The notes under the pieces are model-generated. The model was given only the letters and a program-made list of their open reading frames with translations, did not search any database and had not been told where the DNA came from. Below are positions 1 through 8,430 of a stretch of DNA of 10,232 bases, in pieces; position 1 is the stretch's first letter, and every line of letters begins with the position of its first letter. The position numbers and the translations under genes are program-made. Source of the stretch: Temnopleurus reevesii (Eukaryota > Echinodermata > Echinoidea > Temnopleuroida > Temnopleuridae); contig BQKZ01015448.1 in NCBI GenBank assembly GCA_036244855.1, forward strand, positions 8,214 through 18,445, in the 5' to 3' direction.

Positions 1-1134
1 AAAATTGTACTTTTCTCTTCAAGTATGATATGGACATTTTGATTCTTCATGCATTTCGAAATGAAATTTGTTGATTTATTGCCTACTTTTCTAGAAAAAG
101 AAGAAAATGTGAAATTCTGTGTACAAAGTGAATGGAGAGTTTTCCATGTTGGCAGCCATTTTGTGCCTGTACGTTGCCAATTTAAGGAGCCCATGAGGGG
201 TTTAAATCAAAACATTGAAAATACATAACTTTTGGTTGGATTGTTGGATTTTGCCAAAATTTTCACAGTTTGATCATTGTATTTTTCTTCATCCACTGAG
301 AGTGCACCAATGTATGGATGAAGTTCCCCTTTAAGAAGAAATGGATATAACCACTTCATATCATAAGTAAATTATTGATAGGTGATGAGAATTTTAATCA
401 TATGCTCTCAAAGTCTTGAAATTAGAATGTCCGTTCACAGACGAAAATCCGAGTGACCCCAAGGTGCATGTCTTTAAAGAAGAATGAATCCTAGAGGATA
501 ATTTACACCTATACGAACGGTATCATATGCCACTACTAATCAGACTGGATCAAGCTCTAAAATAAATTCAGAAAAGTGTAAATTTCGTGATATTATAGAA
601 CAGGTTTTCGTCTGCTATCACATTACAAGGGGGCTGCCATTTTGTTCTGAACAGATATTTCGACGTAATCCATTGATATAATTCTCTATGGCAAGGGAAA
701 TATTCATTAAACTGTAAAATAGCTCAATCTTTGGCAAATAAGATACGTTATGTTTGAAAAATGCGTGATAGGTGTCCAATATTTTAGTACGACGCTTAAA
801 AAACAATTCAGTCTTCAAATCATCTGTTTATACTAAAGAAATGTGCTTTTAGTGGACTTGCCTGGCATAACAGAGTTTCCTTTATTCAGCAAGCCTTCCA
901 GGTATTGTATTCTATTGTTTAATACAGGTGAAAACGTAGCGATTTGCCAAAGACCCTATATAAACACGAATGCATGGCTTTTAAAGGCCACCCTGTACCG
1001 CAGATTATTGTTTTTGTTCTGGTCTTCATCTGATAGTATAACGCTATAGAAAGTAATATACAATGGTTTAAGTAGCCAACCGATAATACAGATTCCTTTC
1101 TTTCATTTGTTTTGTTACAAGGAAACTTGGACTC

Positions 1135-1172
1135 TACTCCGCAAAAACGTCATTACTCCGCAAAAACGTCAC
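1135..1172 (+). repeat. Two tandem copies of a 19-bp unit
   Basis: TACTCCGCAAAAACGTCAT (1135-1153) is directly followed by TACTCCGCAAAAACGTCAC (1154-1172), 18 of 19 bases identical. This is probably a local slippage duplication. No larger array continues on either side. Confidence 0.9.
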
Positions 1173-1931
1173 GCCCATGCCAATATAACACAATTTTAAT
1201 GAACAAAACTTTCTTTTTTAAATAAATCCAGACCAGTTTTAAGATATTGAAATATATGACCATATGTAAGGTATATTTGTATTCAAATTCTAAGCTTATA
1301 TTTCGATCAAAGACGTTCTACTCGGGGATAACAAAATACTTTCTCGTATCAAATAACAAAATGGTAGCCCCAGGGTATTGCTAGCAGACGAAATCTGGGC
1401 TCAGAAAATGAAAATTTATCTCCTTATGCTGCTTTTTATTGTACAATAACATATTCCATTAAATCGATAATTATTACACCTACTGAGATAAGTCAATATA
1501 TTTTTGGAGTTTCAATCCCCTTTAAGGAAACCTCATTATGTGTTGGTATATTGTATGTGCTTTTTCCACTTTTTAGAAGATCAACGCTAAGTTTCCAAAG
1601 AAAAAGAAAGGTGATAAAATCTTAAGAGATCACCAAAGCAGTGCATGACATTTTCACCTCTCTGTGTGACAAATTCAAACATACATGACCTCGGTGGTGA
1701 GAGAGAAAGGGAGCTAAGCGAGGGTATAGTCACACATGCGTTTATAAAAATGCTTCTTTTTGTCATTAAAGCCCAAGTACATTTTTGGTAAAAGCGAATT
1801 ATTTTCATCACCAGATTTTATCTTCAAATCTATATGAAATGAATTATAGTATCATAAACATATTACACAAAAGATTGTGCGAAAAATGAACGAGTTTTAG
1901 AAAAGCTATAACCTGAAATGTGCAAATTTTT

Positions 1932-1956
1932 ATAGCGTGGTGCTTCACCACGCTAT
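1932..1956. repeat. Perfect 11-bp hairpin with a 3-base loop
   Basis: ATAGCGTGGTG (1932-1942), loop CTT, then CACCACGCTAT (1946-1956). The hairpin is flanked by T-rich sequence on both sides. It looks like a bacterial terminator in shape, but this is eukaryotic DNA without a gene ending here, so a transposon-end remnant or a short palindrome repeat is more likely. Confidence 0.8.
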
Positions 1957-2469
1957 TTTAATATTTTCTTTCTTGATAAAGGACAACTTCCCATGCTCAG
2001 AATTAGATGAAAATTTAAGAATTCAGTTATTGTGTATATCTCTATATCATTCTATTGTCAAATCTTGGAAATAATTTTGTATATGCTCGATAACGAGCAA
2101 AATAATGCTAGTATAACCAAGAGAGGGCGCTAAATATGATTTAACGGTCAAATTCAAATTTTCAAAAGAATCAGTTCGTAAGAAAATATGCTATGGTCTA
2201 AAAATGTGTATAAGAATTACATGTCATGATAAATATCCCCCAAATTCACATTTCTTCATCTATACCAAAACTGTACTTGGACTTTAATGGGGGCAGTCAA
2301 ACCAACAGGTTGATCCCACCCTGCTGACAAACTGAATCATAAACTATGTATTAAAGGGTAAACAACCCCGGGAATTATCGTGCTCCCATTGAATGAAGGA
2401 AATCAGATGAACAAACCATCGTCATTTTGTTCGATGAGCATGCCGCTTTACTAATATTTATGCCAGTTT

Positions 2470-2640
2470 CTTGCCGAAAATTGTGATCAATTACAAGTTG
2501 CAGTTGATCGGAACGCACCAACCAAAATAATTGTTTCATGACTACCGTGTTAAACGAGCAGACCATGCGCCAATGATATTGCATGATTTGATTAGCGACT
2601 GATTTGCAGTTGATTTACAATCAATTGCAACTATCTAGCA
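2470..2640. repeat. Degenerate TTGCAATTGATT-type interspersed repeat
   Basis: Several related short words recur in both orientations. TTGCAGTTGATT (2604-2615) faces AATCAATTGCAA (2619-2630), 11 of 12 bases inverted. Upstream, GATCAATTACAAGTTGCAGTTGATC (about 2485-2509) has the same vocabulary. The block is probably a decayed interspersed repeat; the boundaries are approximate and no target duplication was found. Confidence 0.45.
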
Positions 2641-3228
2641 ACACCCTCAAAAGCCTATTAATGATCACGTAGCTGAAAGCCTGACTTGAAATGCGAACAA
2701 AGTTTCTGGACTAATGCCAGAGACCTCAATCCATCTTTACCAAGTTTACGGACAAGTGAGAGACATGCCCACTTGGGAAATTATACAAATTACAGAAAAG
2801 AGTTTAAACCAAATATTTAGCCGTGCCACATAACCCGGGCCAATTTTCTGCTCTTTTAACCGCAATTCGAGCGACTGTGGATTTACTTTGAATCTCTGGG
2901 ACGACTTTAGGATATCGCTAGATCAGAAAATGGCGCTAACGGAAATCGTTCGGGGGAAGGGCGTCGATTTTTATTTTAGATGATTTATTTTGGTTGAATA
3001 TCTTCCTTTATCTTGCAAATTCCTATGATTGTAATTGGGTGTTGATATTAATTTTCATAAACATTTTCTCAAAGATATTTGACACGGATTGAACCTGAAA
3101 TCTACTCATCAATCAGATTCGAATGGATCCAAAATGATTTACCAATTTATGTCATTTTCTGAATGATTGAAAGGTTTGATTACTGCTGCTGATGACAGGA
3201 GAGGACTGTTCTCAAACTGAGAAATAAG

Positions 3229-3387
3229 AAAAAAAGGTACACGGAGGGTGCAAACCTTCGTGAAAGGGTGAAATATGCGTCAAAGCTCGAAATGGTGCGA
3301 TATTGAAACATATTGATGTACACACTAAACCAAAAAAAGGTACAAAAAGGATGCAAACTACCGAAAAGGGTGCGCTTTTGTACCTTT
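3229..3387. repeat. Diverged direct repeat pair with an internal 12-bp hairpin
   Basis: Two similar units of about 42 bases begin with AAAAAAAGGTAC (3229 and 3332, 103 bases apart), followed by a G-rich GG(G/A)TGCAAAC stretch and AAAGGGTG. The second unit also folds: AAAGGTACAAAA (3336-3347) is an exact inverted match to TTTTGTACCTTT (3376-3387). The terminal motif GTACACACTAAA sits just before the second unit (3318-3329). This is probably a decayed fragment of the element family seen at 4431. Confidence 0.5.
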
Positions 3388-3808
3388 CGGCGGCCTCAAG
3401 CGGACAATGTTTGATATATTATGGAGTCTTTGTTTGATATCTCTTAAAGTCATCATTTTGGTTTAAAGCCATGTCTTTGACTACAAGATCCTCCACAGCC
3501 AAGGAGCAGTAGTCACTGACCAGTTGACTGTACAAATTCTGTTACTATGCACTTGAGAACTCGAAAACGAGAGTCTGTGCTCGCAGACTAGGGACCCCAC
3601 ATCCTGAAAGGTCCGAATCCTCTGCCGAATGCAAAGCCATACCTTTTGTTGTTTAAGTTTGGCCAAAAGGTGCTATATTGCACCCAAAAAAGTGCACCCA
3701 GTGTTGCATTTGTTTGCATATTTAAAGGAGCAACGTTGCACTCTTATTTCCAAGTTTGCTCTACAAAGGCTGGCTTACGCCTTTCTGTTTTTAACCAGCG
3801 TCTATCTC

Positions 3809-3974
3809 GCGTTCATGACGCTTCGTAAACGCAGAAATATGGAATGATGACGCGTCGGCCAAGCGTCGCAACGGTAAAGACAGTCGTCTGGTGATCGACA
3901 TAGATTATGCACGCGTTAGAGTCAGCCAAGCGTCGTAACTCCATATTTCTGCGTTTATGGAGCGTCATGAACGC
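3809..3974. mobile_element. GCGT-rich foldback element
   Basis: The left arm, starting GCGTTCATGACGCT at 3809, and the right arm, ending AGCGTCATGAACGC at 3974, are inverted copies. The outer 35 bases (through AAACGCAGAAATATGGA) differ at only two positions, and similarity decays inward. A centre of roughly 65-100 bases lies between them. The symmetry also shows at protein level, because the sense and antisense frames both spell a near-identical peptide (FMTL-KRRNME). The ends may extend outward: CCAGCGTCTATCT on the left loosely matches the reverse complement of sequence near 3975-3990. No target duplication is evident. It is most likely a MITE or a foldback remnant. Confidence 0.72.
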
Positions 3975-4171
3975 TAGGCAAGACATTGGCGATATAAAAC
4001 GTACAGTCAACCGTATGTCCAGCGTAGGAAATCGAAATATCGTTGGAACATGACTCTGAATACGGCACACTCTCTTATATAGAAGTGCAGCTCGGTATTC
4101 TGATATTGATGCCATATTATCGTGATTATGATGTTTTCGATTTCAGTCAACATTGACGAAGGGCACGTCGA

Positions 4172-4195
4172 GGGGGGGGGGGGGGGGGGGGGGGG
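4172..4195 (+). repeat. Poly-G tract of 24 bases
   Basis: Twenty-four consecutive G residues follow GGGCACGTCGA and precede CATGCGTGAGGAGGGG. Such a tract can form G-quadruplex structures and is prone to length error in sequencing. Open frames across it (poly-Gly on +, poly-Pro on -) are artefacts of the homopolymer. Confidence 0.95.
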
Positions 4196-4430
4196 CATGC
4201 GTGAGGAGGGGATACTCATTTGTTCCAGCCCTGAATCTGCCTCTGAACTTTCAGGGCCTTTCACCTCGACTTTGACAACAGTGGAAATTGAACTCGCAAA
4301 GAGATGTCACTCGGCATTAAATTAGATTTGTCGGGATACATTCTAAGAAGATCTCATTTAAATCGTCACTGTGCAGTTATCAACATGATCACAATTTAAA
4401 GATATCTTATTTGTACAATTGGCACAGCAC

Positions 4431-4634
4431 GTACACACTAAGAAATGATGGGGCAGTATTGCACCCTTACGGTTACACGCGCTGGTACAATAGCAGCTCT
4501 CTTTAGGGTGGAAATATGCACCCTATTCTTTAGTGTGTCCCTGCTGTAGCCAGTTTATTTCACTCATACCCATATCATGTTTATGGTGCTGCTATGTACC
4601 ATCATGACTGTACCCTATCTTTTTTAGTGTGTAC
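4431..4634. mobile_element. Putative 204-bp MITE with GTACACACTAA ends
   Basis: The sequence starts GTACACACTAAG and ends TTAGTGTGTAC, an 11-bp exact terminal inverted repeat. A second inverted end, CTTTAGTGTGTCC, lies inside at about 4528-4540, paired with an inner AGGGTG/CACCCT pattern. The structure could therefore be two nested or adjacent copies (about 110 bp and 204 bp). The same end motif GTACACACTAAA occurs at 3318. There is no coding capacity and no clear target duplication. Confidence 0.55.
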
Positions 4635-5616
4635 CGCGGGATTGGAAAGGGGAGAGGGCTCAGGGTCTGTCTATTATAGTTATCATATCGACGGGTTTAG
4701 GTGAAAGAGGCTGTGCCAGTCCCTATTAGAGAGGAAGATGGCCCATTCCTCACCCCAATCGATCATATGGTTGTTGGATGTTTGAAGAAGCATCGGTGAT
4801 ACAAAAACTCTTTCCTCGCCTCCGTTCTCTTAGAAGCAAAGCCGTTTTTTCATAGAGTGACGGGGAGGAGTTAGTTTGAAAGCACAAACCCTAGACTTTA
4901 TGTCATGCTTTCAGAGGATATTTGCGTTTTGGCATTGTTAGATAGCAAAACAGTCAGCATTATTAATAGTGCCCGTAGTGGAAAAGTAAACGATTTCATA
5001 AGCTAGAAATAAGCTCATTGATACGATTTGATGTTTTTTCACCTTGATATTTGGCCGTTTGATGGCATCGCACAACATCCGATATTATTTTACAGGTTCA
5101 AAAGGCTAAACACCAAGGAAGCATGAGTCACATGCTATATAAATCCACCGGATTTTTGTTGTGTTTTACTTTACGACGTATGATATTTTGTCTTTGTTAG
5201 CGCTTTTTAAAAATATATAATAGAGAGCGGTTACAGTTTATATTTCCATAAAATTTAATCAAAATGATGAGGTAATTCGAAACAGAATTTAGAATGCTTT
5301 GTTATTATTTAAAACAATATCTCAAAAGATTCGCAAAAGGGATCAATCATTAACGAACCTGTGATTCTGCATTTCATTCTTACAATGACAAATTAAAAAT
5401 TTTATGAGAATGATTTTTTAATCCTCTCCACGTAACATTGATCATTCCTATTTTGGAAAAATAAGAAGTGATTATTCTTCCTAAGCAGCTTAGAAACGGA
5501 TTTCACCATGTTCACCATATTGGAGTATTGAAAGAAGTAATTTCTAAATTTCTTTTACGATAAATATTTGCTTATTTTCATTAGGAATATTATTTTCTTC
5601 TTTTTTCTTTTTACAG

Positions 5617-5659
5617 GTAGATGCTGACACTTTGAAACCAAAGCTCCACCCAAAACATG
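5617..5659 (+). CDS. ADAMTS-like protease, 43-nt prodomain mini-exon (partial gene)
   Basis: This short internal coding exon belongs to the same gene as the exon at 6170. A long T/C-rich tract ending in TTTTTACAG precedes it, and a consensus donor GTAAGT follows at 5660. Reading from the first base gives 14 codons, VDADTLKPKLHPKH, plus one spare G. That G joins the AA that opens the next exon to make GAA (Glu), and the frame then runs open through the whole next exon. The exon therefore starts in phase 0 and ends in phase 1. The peptide would lie between the signal peptide and the folded part of the prodomain, a region that is poorly conserved in ADAMTS proteins, so homology cannot confirm it. 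Support comes from the two strong splice sites and the frame match. An alternative is that it is a chance splice-site pair and the true upstream exon lies elsewhere. Confidence 0.7.
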
Positions 5660-5726
5660 GTAAGTAATTTCATTCATTCTATGAATAGACTTTGGATGAT
5701 TATAGTGTGATTAGGTTCATTTGTAA

Positions 5727-5857
5727 GGCCCCGGTCACATAGGGCCACAAAAGCACAGCACGACTCTTTGTTCTGAGGCTGATAACTGTGAATTTACAAA
5801 AAGTCGTGTTCAATCGTGTTGCTTCCGGGCATGTATGTCATGTATGTGACCGGGGCT
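5727..5857. mobile_element. 131-bp PIF/Harbinger-like MITE, copy 1 (in the prodomain intron)
   Basis: The left end GGCCCCGGTCACAT is inverted at the right end as ATGTGACCGGGGCT, with only the outermost base differing. The element is flanked by the direct repeat TAA (5724-5726 and 5858-5860), matching the 3-bp TTA/TAA target duplication known for PIF/Harbinger transposons. It has no coding capacity, so it is a non-autonomous element. The inner arms have drifted. The right arm also carries a 9-bp tandem duplication (ATGTATGTC/ATGTATGTG at 5831-5848) absent from the other copy. The middle (CACGACTCTTTGTTC then TGAGGC) aligns with the reverse complement of copy 2 at 9106, so the two are inserted in opposite orientation. 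Confidence 0.82.
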
Positions 5858-6010
5858 TAACTTATGAAGGAAGTTTTGCTAGAATCAGAATGCTCACACT
5901 TCGCACCAAATTTAAATGATTGTTCTTTAAATATTCTTAATGCTTTCAATATGAGCAAGTGATGTCGTATGATTACTATATTCATTATTTTCTCAAATAT
6001 TGAAATCATT

Positions 6011-6031
6011 TGTAAAATGTAAAATGTAAAA
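6011..6031 (+). repeat. Three tandem copies of the heptamer TGTAAAA
   Basis: TGTAAAA is repeated exactly three times and followed by T. It sits in the prodomain intron, about 140 bases before the acceptor of the 431-nt exon. It is a minor slippage repeat with no evident role. Confidence 0.85.
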
Positions 6032-6169
6032 TTCCTATCATTTGAACAAAAATAAAAAGTAGATTTTTCACTTGATCTCAGTTTAAAAGTTATCGAGATA
6101 TATCAAAAAAATATCATAATTTTTAATAAATTTTTCTTTCTCAATTTTCTCATCCTTTCATCACCACAG

Positions 6170-6600
6170 AACATTTATTTTCAAAATTGGACGATTATCG
6201 ATTAGTCCGACCGTATCGGTCGACCCCGGAAGGAGACTTCCTAACGCATGACCTTTCGACCGACACCGAGGAGGATGAATTGGATTATATACGAGCGAAA
6301 CGCGCCGACGAACACCGACGTCGGCGAAGACGGCGTGATGTTGACGGCCTAAACGACGAGGTGATCGATGACGTGGAAGAGGTGGACGCTCAGTTCCACT
6401 TCGCAGTGGAGGCGTTTGGAGCTCATATGATTTTAAATGTGACGAGGGATATGAGGATAGTGGCGCCTCGTTTTGTTGTGGAGAGATATTTGGAGGACGG
6501 GACGATGGAGTCGTTTACACCGAAGACGAATTGTTTCTATAAAGGTGCTGTGTCGCGGTATACGGAATCGCGCGTTGCCATTAGCAACTGTCAGGGATTG
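6170..6600 (+). CDS. ADAMTS-family metalloprotease, prodomain exon (ADAMTS2/3/14-like, partial)
   Basis: This exon encodes most of the N-terminal prodomain of a secreted zinc metalloprotease that would act on extracellular matrix. It runs from the acceptor CATCACCACAG to the donor GTGAGT at 6601 and ends in phase 0. Numbering from the mini-exon (residue 1), this exon gives residues 15-158. Visible landmarks are: LDDYRLVRPY with GDFLTHDLS (21-44), the usual prodomain opening; RAKR (56-59) and a run of seven Arg (64-70), both proprotein-convertase-like; FHFAVEAFG (90-98), the core strand motif; a possible N-glycosylation site NVT (104-106); IVAPRFVVE (111-119); and NCFYKG plus AISNCQGL, which carry the conserved cysteine pair (136 and 155). 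Family knowledge says this domain keeps the enzyme latent and helps folding. The start EG.(F/Y)L.H.LS, the VAP motif and the ending VAISNC.GL resemble ADAMTS2/3/14 (procollagen N-proteinases) most. ADAMTS6/10 and 16/18 share parts, so no paralog symbol is given. There is no HExxH catalytic motif in the window. The first ATG is not the start; the protein enters from upstream exons. Confidence 0.92.
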
Positions 6601-6703
6601 GTGAGTTCATTTTCATTTAATTAAAATGACTAATGATACGATTTACGAAATCATTATCAAACAGGTGTGATAAAGCTGGTTCGTACACAATTAAAAAAAA
6701 CAC

Positions 6704-6719
6704 AGTGCATTATTGCACT
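6704..6719. repeat. Short AGTGCA/TGCACT hairpin
   Basis: AGTGCA (6704-6709) and TGCACT (6714-6719) form an exact 6-bp stem with a 4-base loop, about 100 bases after the exon donor. It is too short to suggest more than a chance or decayed palindrome. Confidence 0.5.
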
Positions 6720-7200
6720 TTGTAATATTTGGGATTTTTTTTGGTGCAATGGCTTATTTAAAACAATTATTTTAATACGCGTTAGCTATGGTGTTAGAAC
6801 GCATGCAATATGAAATTGTTTCACTCAAAGCTGAACACTCTATCGATTGAGCAGTTCGTTGCTTTTGATAGATGGACAGATTCATGAGACATCAAGCATC
6901 GACTCTGCATCCATGATTTATCACAGAATGATAACAAAAATCACCGCGCATCTCTTTTCTTCACCATCACACAGCCTCACTTAAGAAATAGATGCAAATT
7001 CACATTTCACAAACGTACGACCGGAAACGCCATTAGAGTATCTCCTAATCAATTGGCGGAAAACTCTGCCGGTGTTCCGAAAGAGTAGTAGTTGATTGCT
7101 CTTGGATTGTGACATATGTAAACCAAAATATGCGGGAATACGTGCGAGAATCAAATGAAAATATCGTGCAAATTCATTCTTATCAGGATGGGTATTATTA

Positions 7201-7446
7201 AGGCCGACTCTCACCCTCGCGTTTTTAGCCTGCGTTGGCCGAGCGTTTTTGACGATTAAAACGCTCCCCTGACACACACTATACGCTGATCAGATGGTGG
7301 ACTGACATTCAGCTGGCGCTGGAGGAGCGTAAGCTGAGCGTCCATCCACCGTGTGACCTGCGTATTTGTGCGTCAATGGAGTGTTTTTTTTAATTTTCGA
7401 TAACGCTCGGCCACGCAGGCTAAAACGCAAATGTCTGAGTCGGCCT
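7201..7446. mobile_element. 246-bp foldback element (MITE) with AGGCCGACTC ends
   Basis: The left arm (about 7201-7268) begins AGGCCGACTC and contains TTTTTAGCCTGCGTTGGCC and GAGCGTT. The right arm (about 7378-7446), read in reverse complement, begins with the same AGGCCGACTC and contains TTTTAGCCTGCGTGGCCGAG. The arms are about 65-70 bases with several substitutions and small indels. The centre is GC-richer than its surroundings and contains repeated AGCGT. The flanks are TTA on the left and TTG on the right, possibly a decayed 3-bp target duplication. No transposase is encoded. It is probably a non-autonomous DNA transposon; the superfamily is not certain. Confidence 0.78.
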
Positions 7447-7957
7447 TTGGAATATCTTATGCATGTAAAATAATTTGTGAATACAACAATTTTTTTCACC
7501 ATGACCATTGCTAACTTATCCTCAGCTTTAATAGCGAGATCTACTTCCACCATGCTCACTTTCACTCACTTCAAACCCTTTTAACCCTTTTACCACTGTG
7601 TCGTGTATATATCCACAAACTTTACACAGGAGCTACCCGTTTCCGAAGTTAATGGGTTAGCATACGAAAGGAAGTTATTATTGATTATGCATGTAGGGCA
7701 AGGGATTCGAAGTTCAATCGCTTCATTATGTGATCCTCAACATGTCATACGGAAATAATGAGGGACATCTGCCCAGAGTCTGTTCTTCTTGGAGGAAGCA
7801 AACTGTCAAATTTGATTTAACTTGATGTAAATCTTGATATAGTTATTATGGGAGTTTTAGGAGAAGCCAAAGATGTGGGTTTTGAAAATCTTGGATGAAT
7901 TGACTTGAGATGGTTATGGAGATAAGGGCGTTGTCATTGGTTGGGATGGTTGTAAAG

Positions 7958-8101
7958 ATAATGATGATGATAACGATGATGATGATGGTGATGGTGATGG
8001 TGGTGATAATGATGATATTGATGATATTGATGATATTGATGATGATGATAATGATGAGTATGATGACGAGGGTAAAATAATAATTGTGAGAATGATGATG
8101 A

Positions 8102-8173
<72 letters not shown>

Positions 8174-8430
8174 TTGTTGATGATGATGATAATGATGATG
8201 ATGTTATTTATGACGATGATGATGACGACGACGACGACGATGACGATGATGACGATGATGATGATGATAATGATGGTAATGATGATGATGAGATGCTGAA
8301 GGCGATTAAAATGACGATGAAGGTGAACAAGAATAATGATAATAAGAAGATGATGAAGAAGAAGAGGAAAACGAAGGTGATAGTCGGCGATAGTTTTGAT
8401 GATGATGACAGTAATGATGTTGATGAATAA
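7958..8430. repeat. Long imperfect GAT (ATG/TGA) trinucleotide microsatellite
   Basis: About 470 bases are dominated by GAT triplets. Blocks differ in their variants: GATGGT units near 7984-8004, three tandem copies of GATATTGAT (8014-8040), the purest GAT runs at about 8101-8175, a GAC-rich block (8221-8255), and a decayed AAG/GAT tail after 8290. The layered blocks suggest expansion from several founder variants. Out-of-phase indels put TGA stops in parts of each + frame. It lies in the intron about 1.35 kb downstream of the prodomain exon. The tail contains an open Asp-rich frame, discussed under findings. Confidence 0.93.

Larger units (their letters stand above)
1..5616. other. Upstream non-coding region (intron or 5' flank) of the ADAMTS-like gene
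   Basis: No coding region can be supported here. Open frames are short (under about 100 codons), show no recognisable protein motif, and several fall on foldback or poly-G sequence. The mini-exon at 5617 starts in phase 0, so an upstream exon must exist. I could not find a signal-peptide exon, so this stretch is probably the 3' part of a long first intron. Repeats inside it are listed individually. Stretches such as 1-1130, 1180-1925, 1960-2470, 2650-3225, 3390-3800 and 4640-5616 show nothing definite. Confidence 0.55.
5660..6169 (+). other. Phase-1 intron between the two ADAMTS prodomain exons
   Basis: The intron is 510 nt long, starting with GTAAGT and ending in a pyrimidine-rich stretch and CACAG. 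It interrupts a Gly/Glu-type codon (G|AA, Glu). It holds a 131-bp MITE (5727-5857) and a short triple heptamer repeat (6011-6031). The rest is AT-rich with no further open frame of note. Confidence 0.75.

Noticed and set aside
149..180. TTGGCA/TGCCAA inverted hexamers
   Set aside because: The stem is only 6 bp with a 20-base loop, within chance expectation for a 10-kb window.
1932..1956. Rho-independent terminator
   Set aside because: The hairpin plus T-run shape fits, but the window is eukaryotic with spliced exons and no gene ends here.
3813..4115. 100-codon - strand open frame
   Set aside because: It spans the foldback at 3809-3974; its peptide repeats that of the opposite strand because of the inverted arms.
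4007..4325. Open frames encoding poly-Pro (-) and poly-Gly (+)
   Set aside because: Both are produced by the 24-base poly-G tract; there are no flanking conserved motifs.
6187..6624. Treating 6187 as a translation start and 6624 as the gene end
   Set aside because: The codon at 6187 is TTG inside the exon; the open frame continues upstream to the acceptor at 6169. The residues after 6600 come from intron read-through beyond the GTGAGT donor.
6981..7565. Two - strand frames of 98 and 91 codons
   Set aside because: Both run into the 246-bp foldback at 7201-7446, and neither shows a transposase or other family motif outside it.
7630..7725. tRNA-like B-box (GAAGTTCAATCGC)
   Set aside because: The bases depart from the B-box consensus, there is no matching A-box at the right spacing and no cloverleaf stems.
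7628..7760. Possible exon after TTTACACAG reading ELPVSEVNGLAYERK
   Set aside because: The frame is open for about 40 codons, but it has no ADAMTS prodomain or catalytic motif and no convincing donor before the stop.
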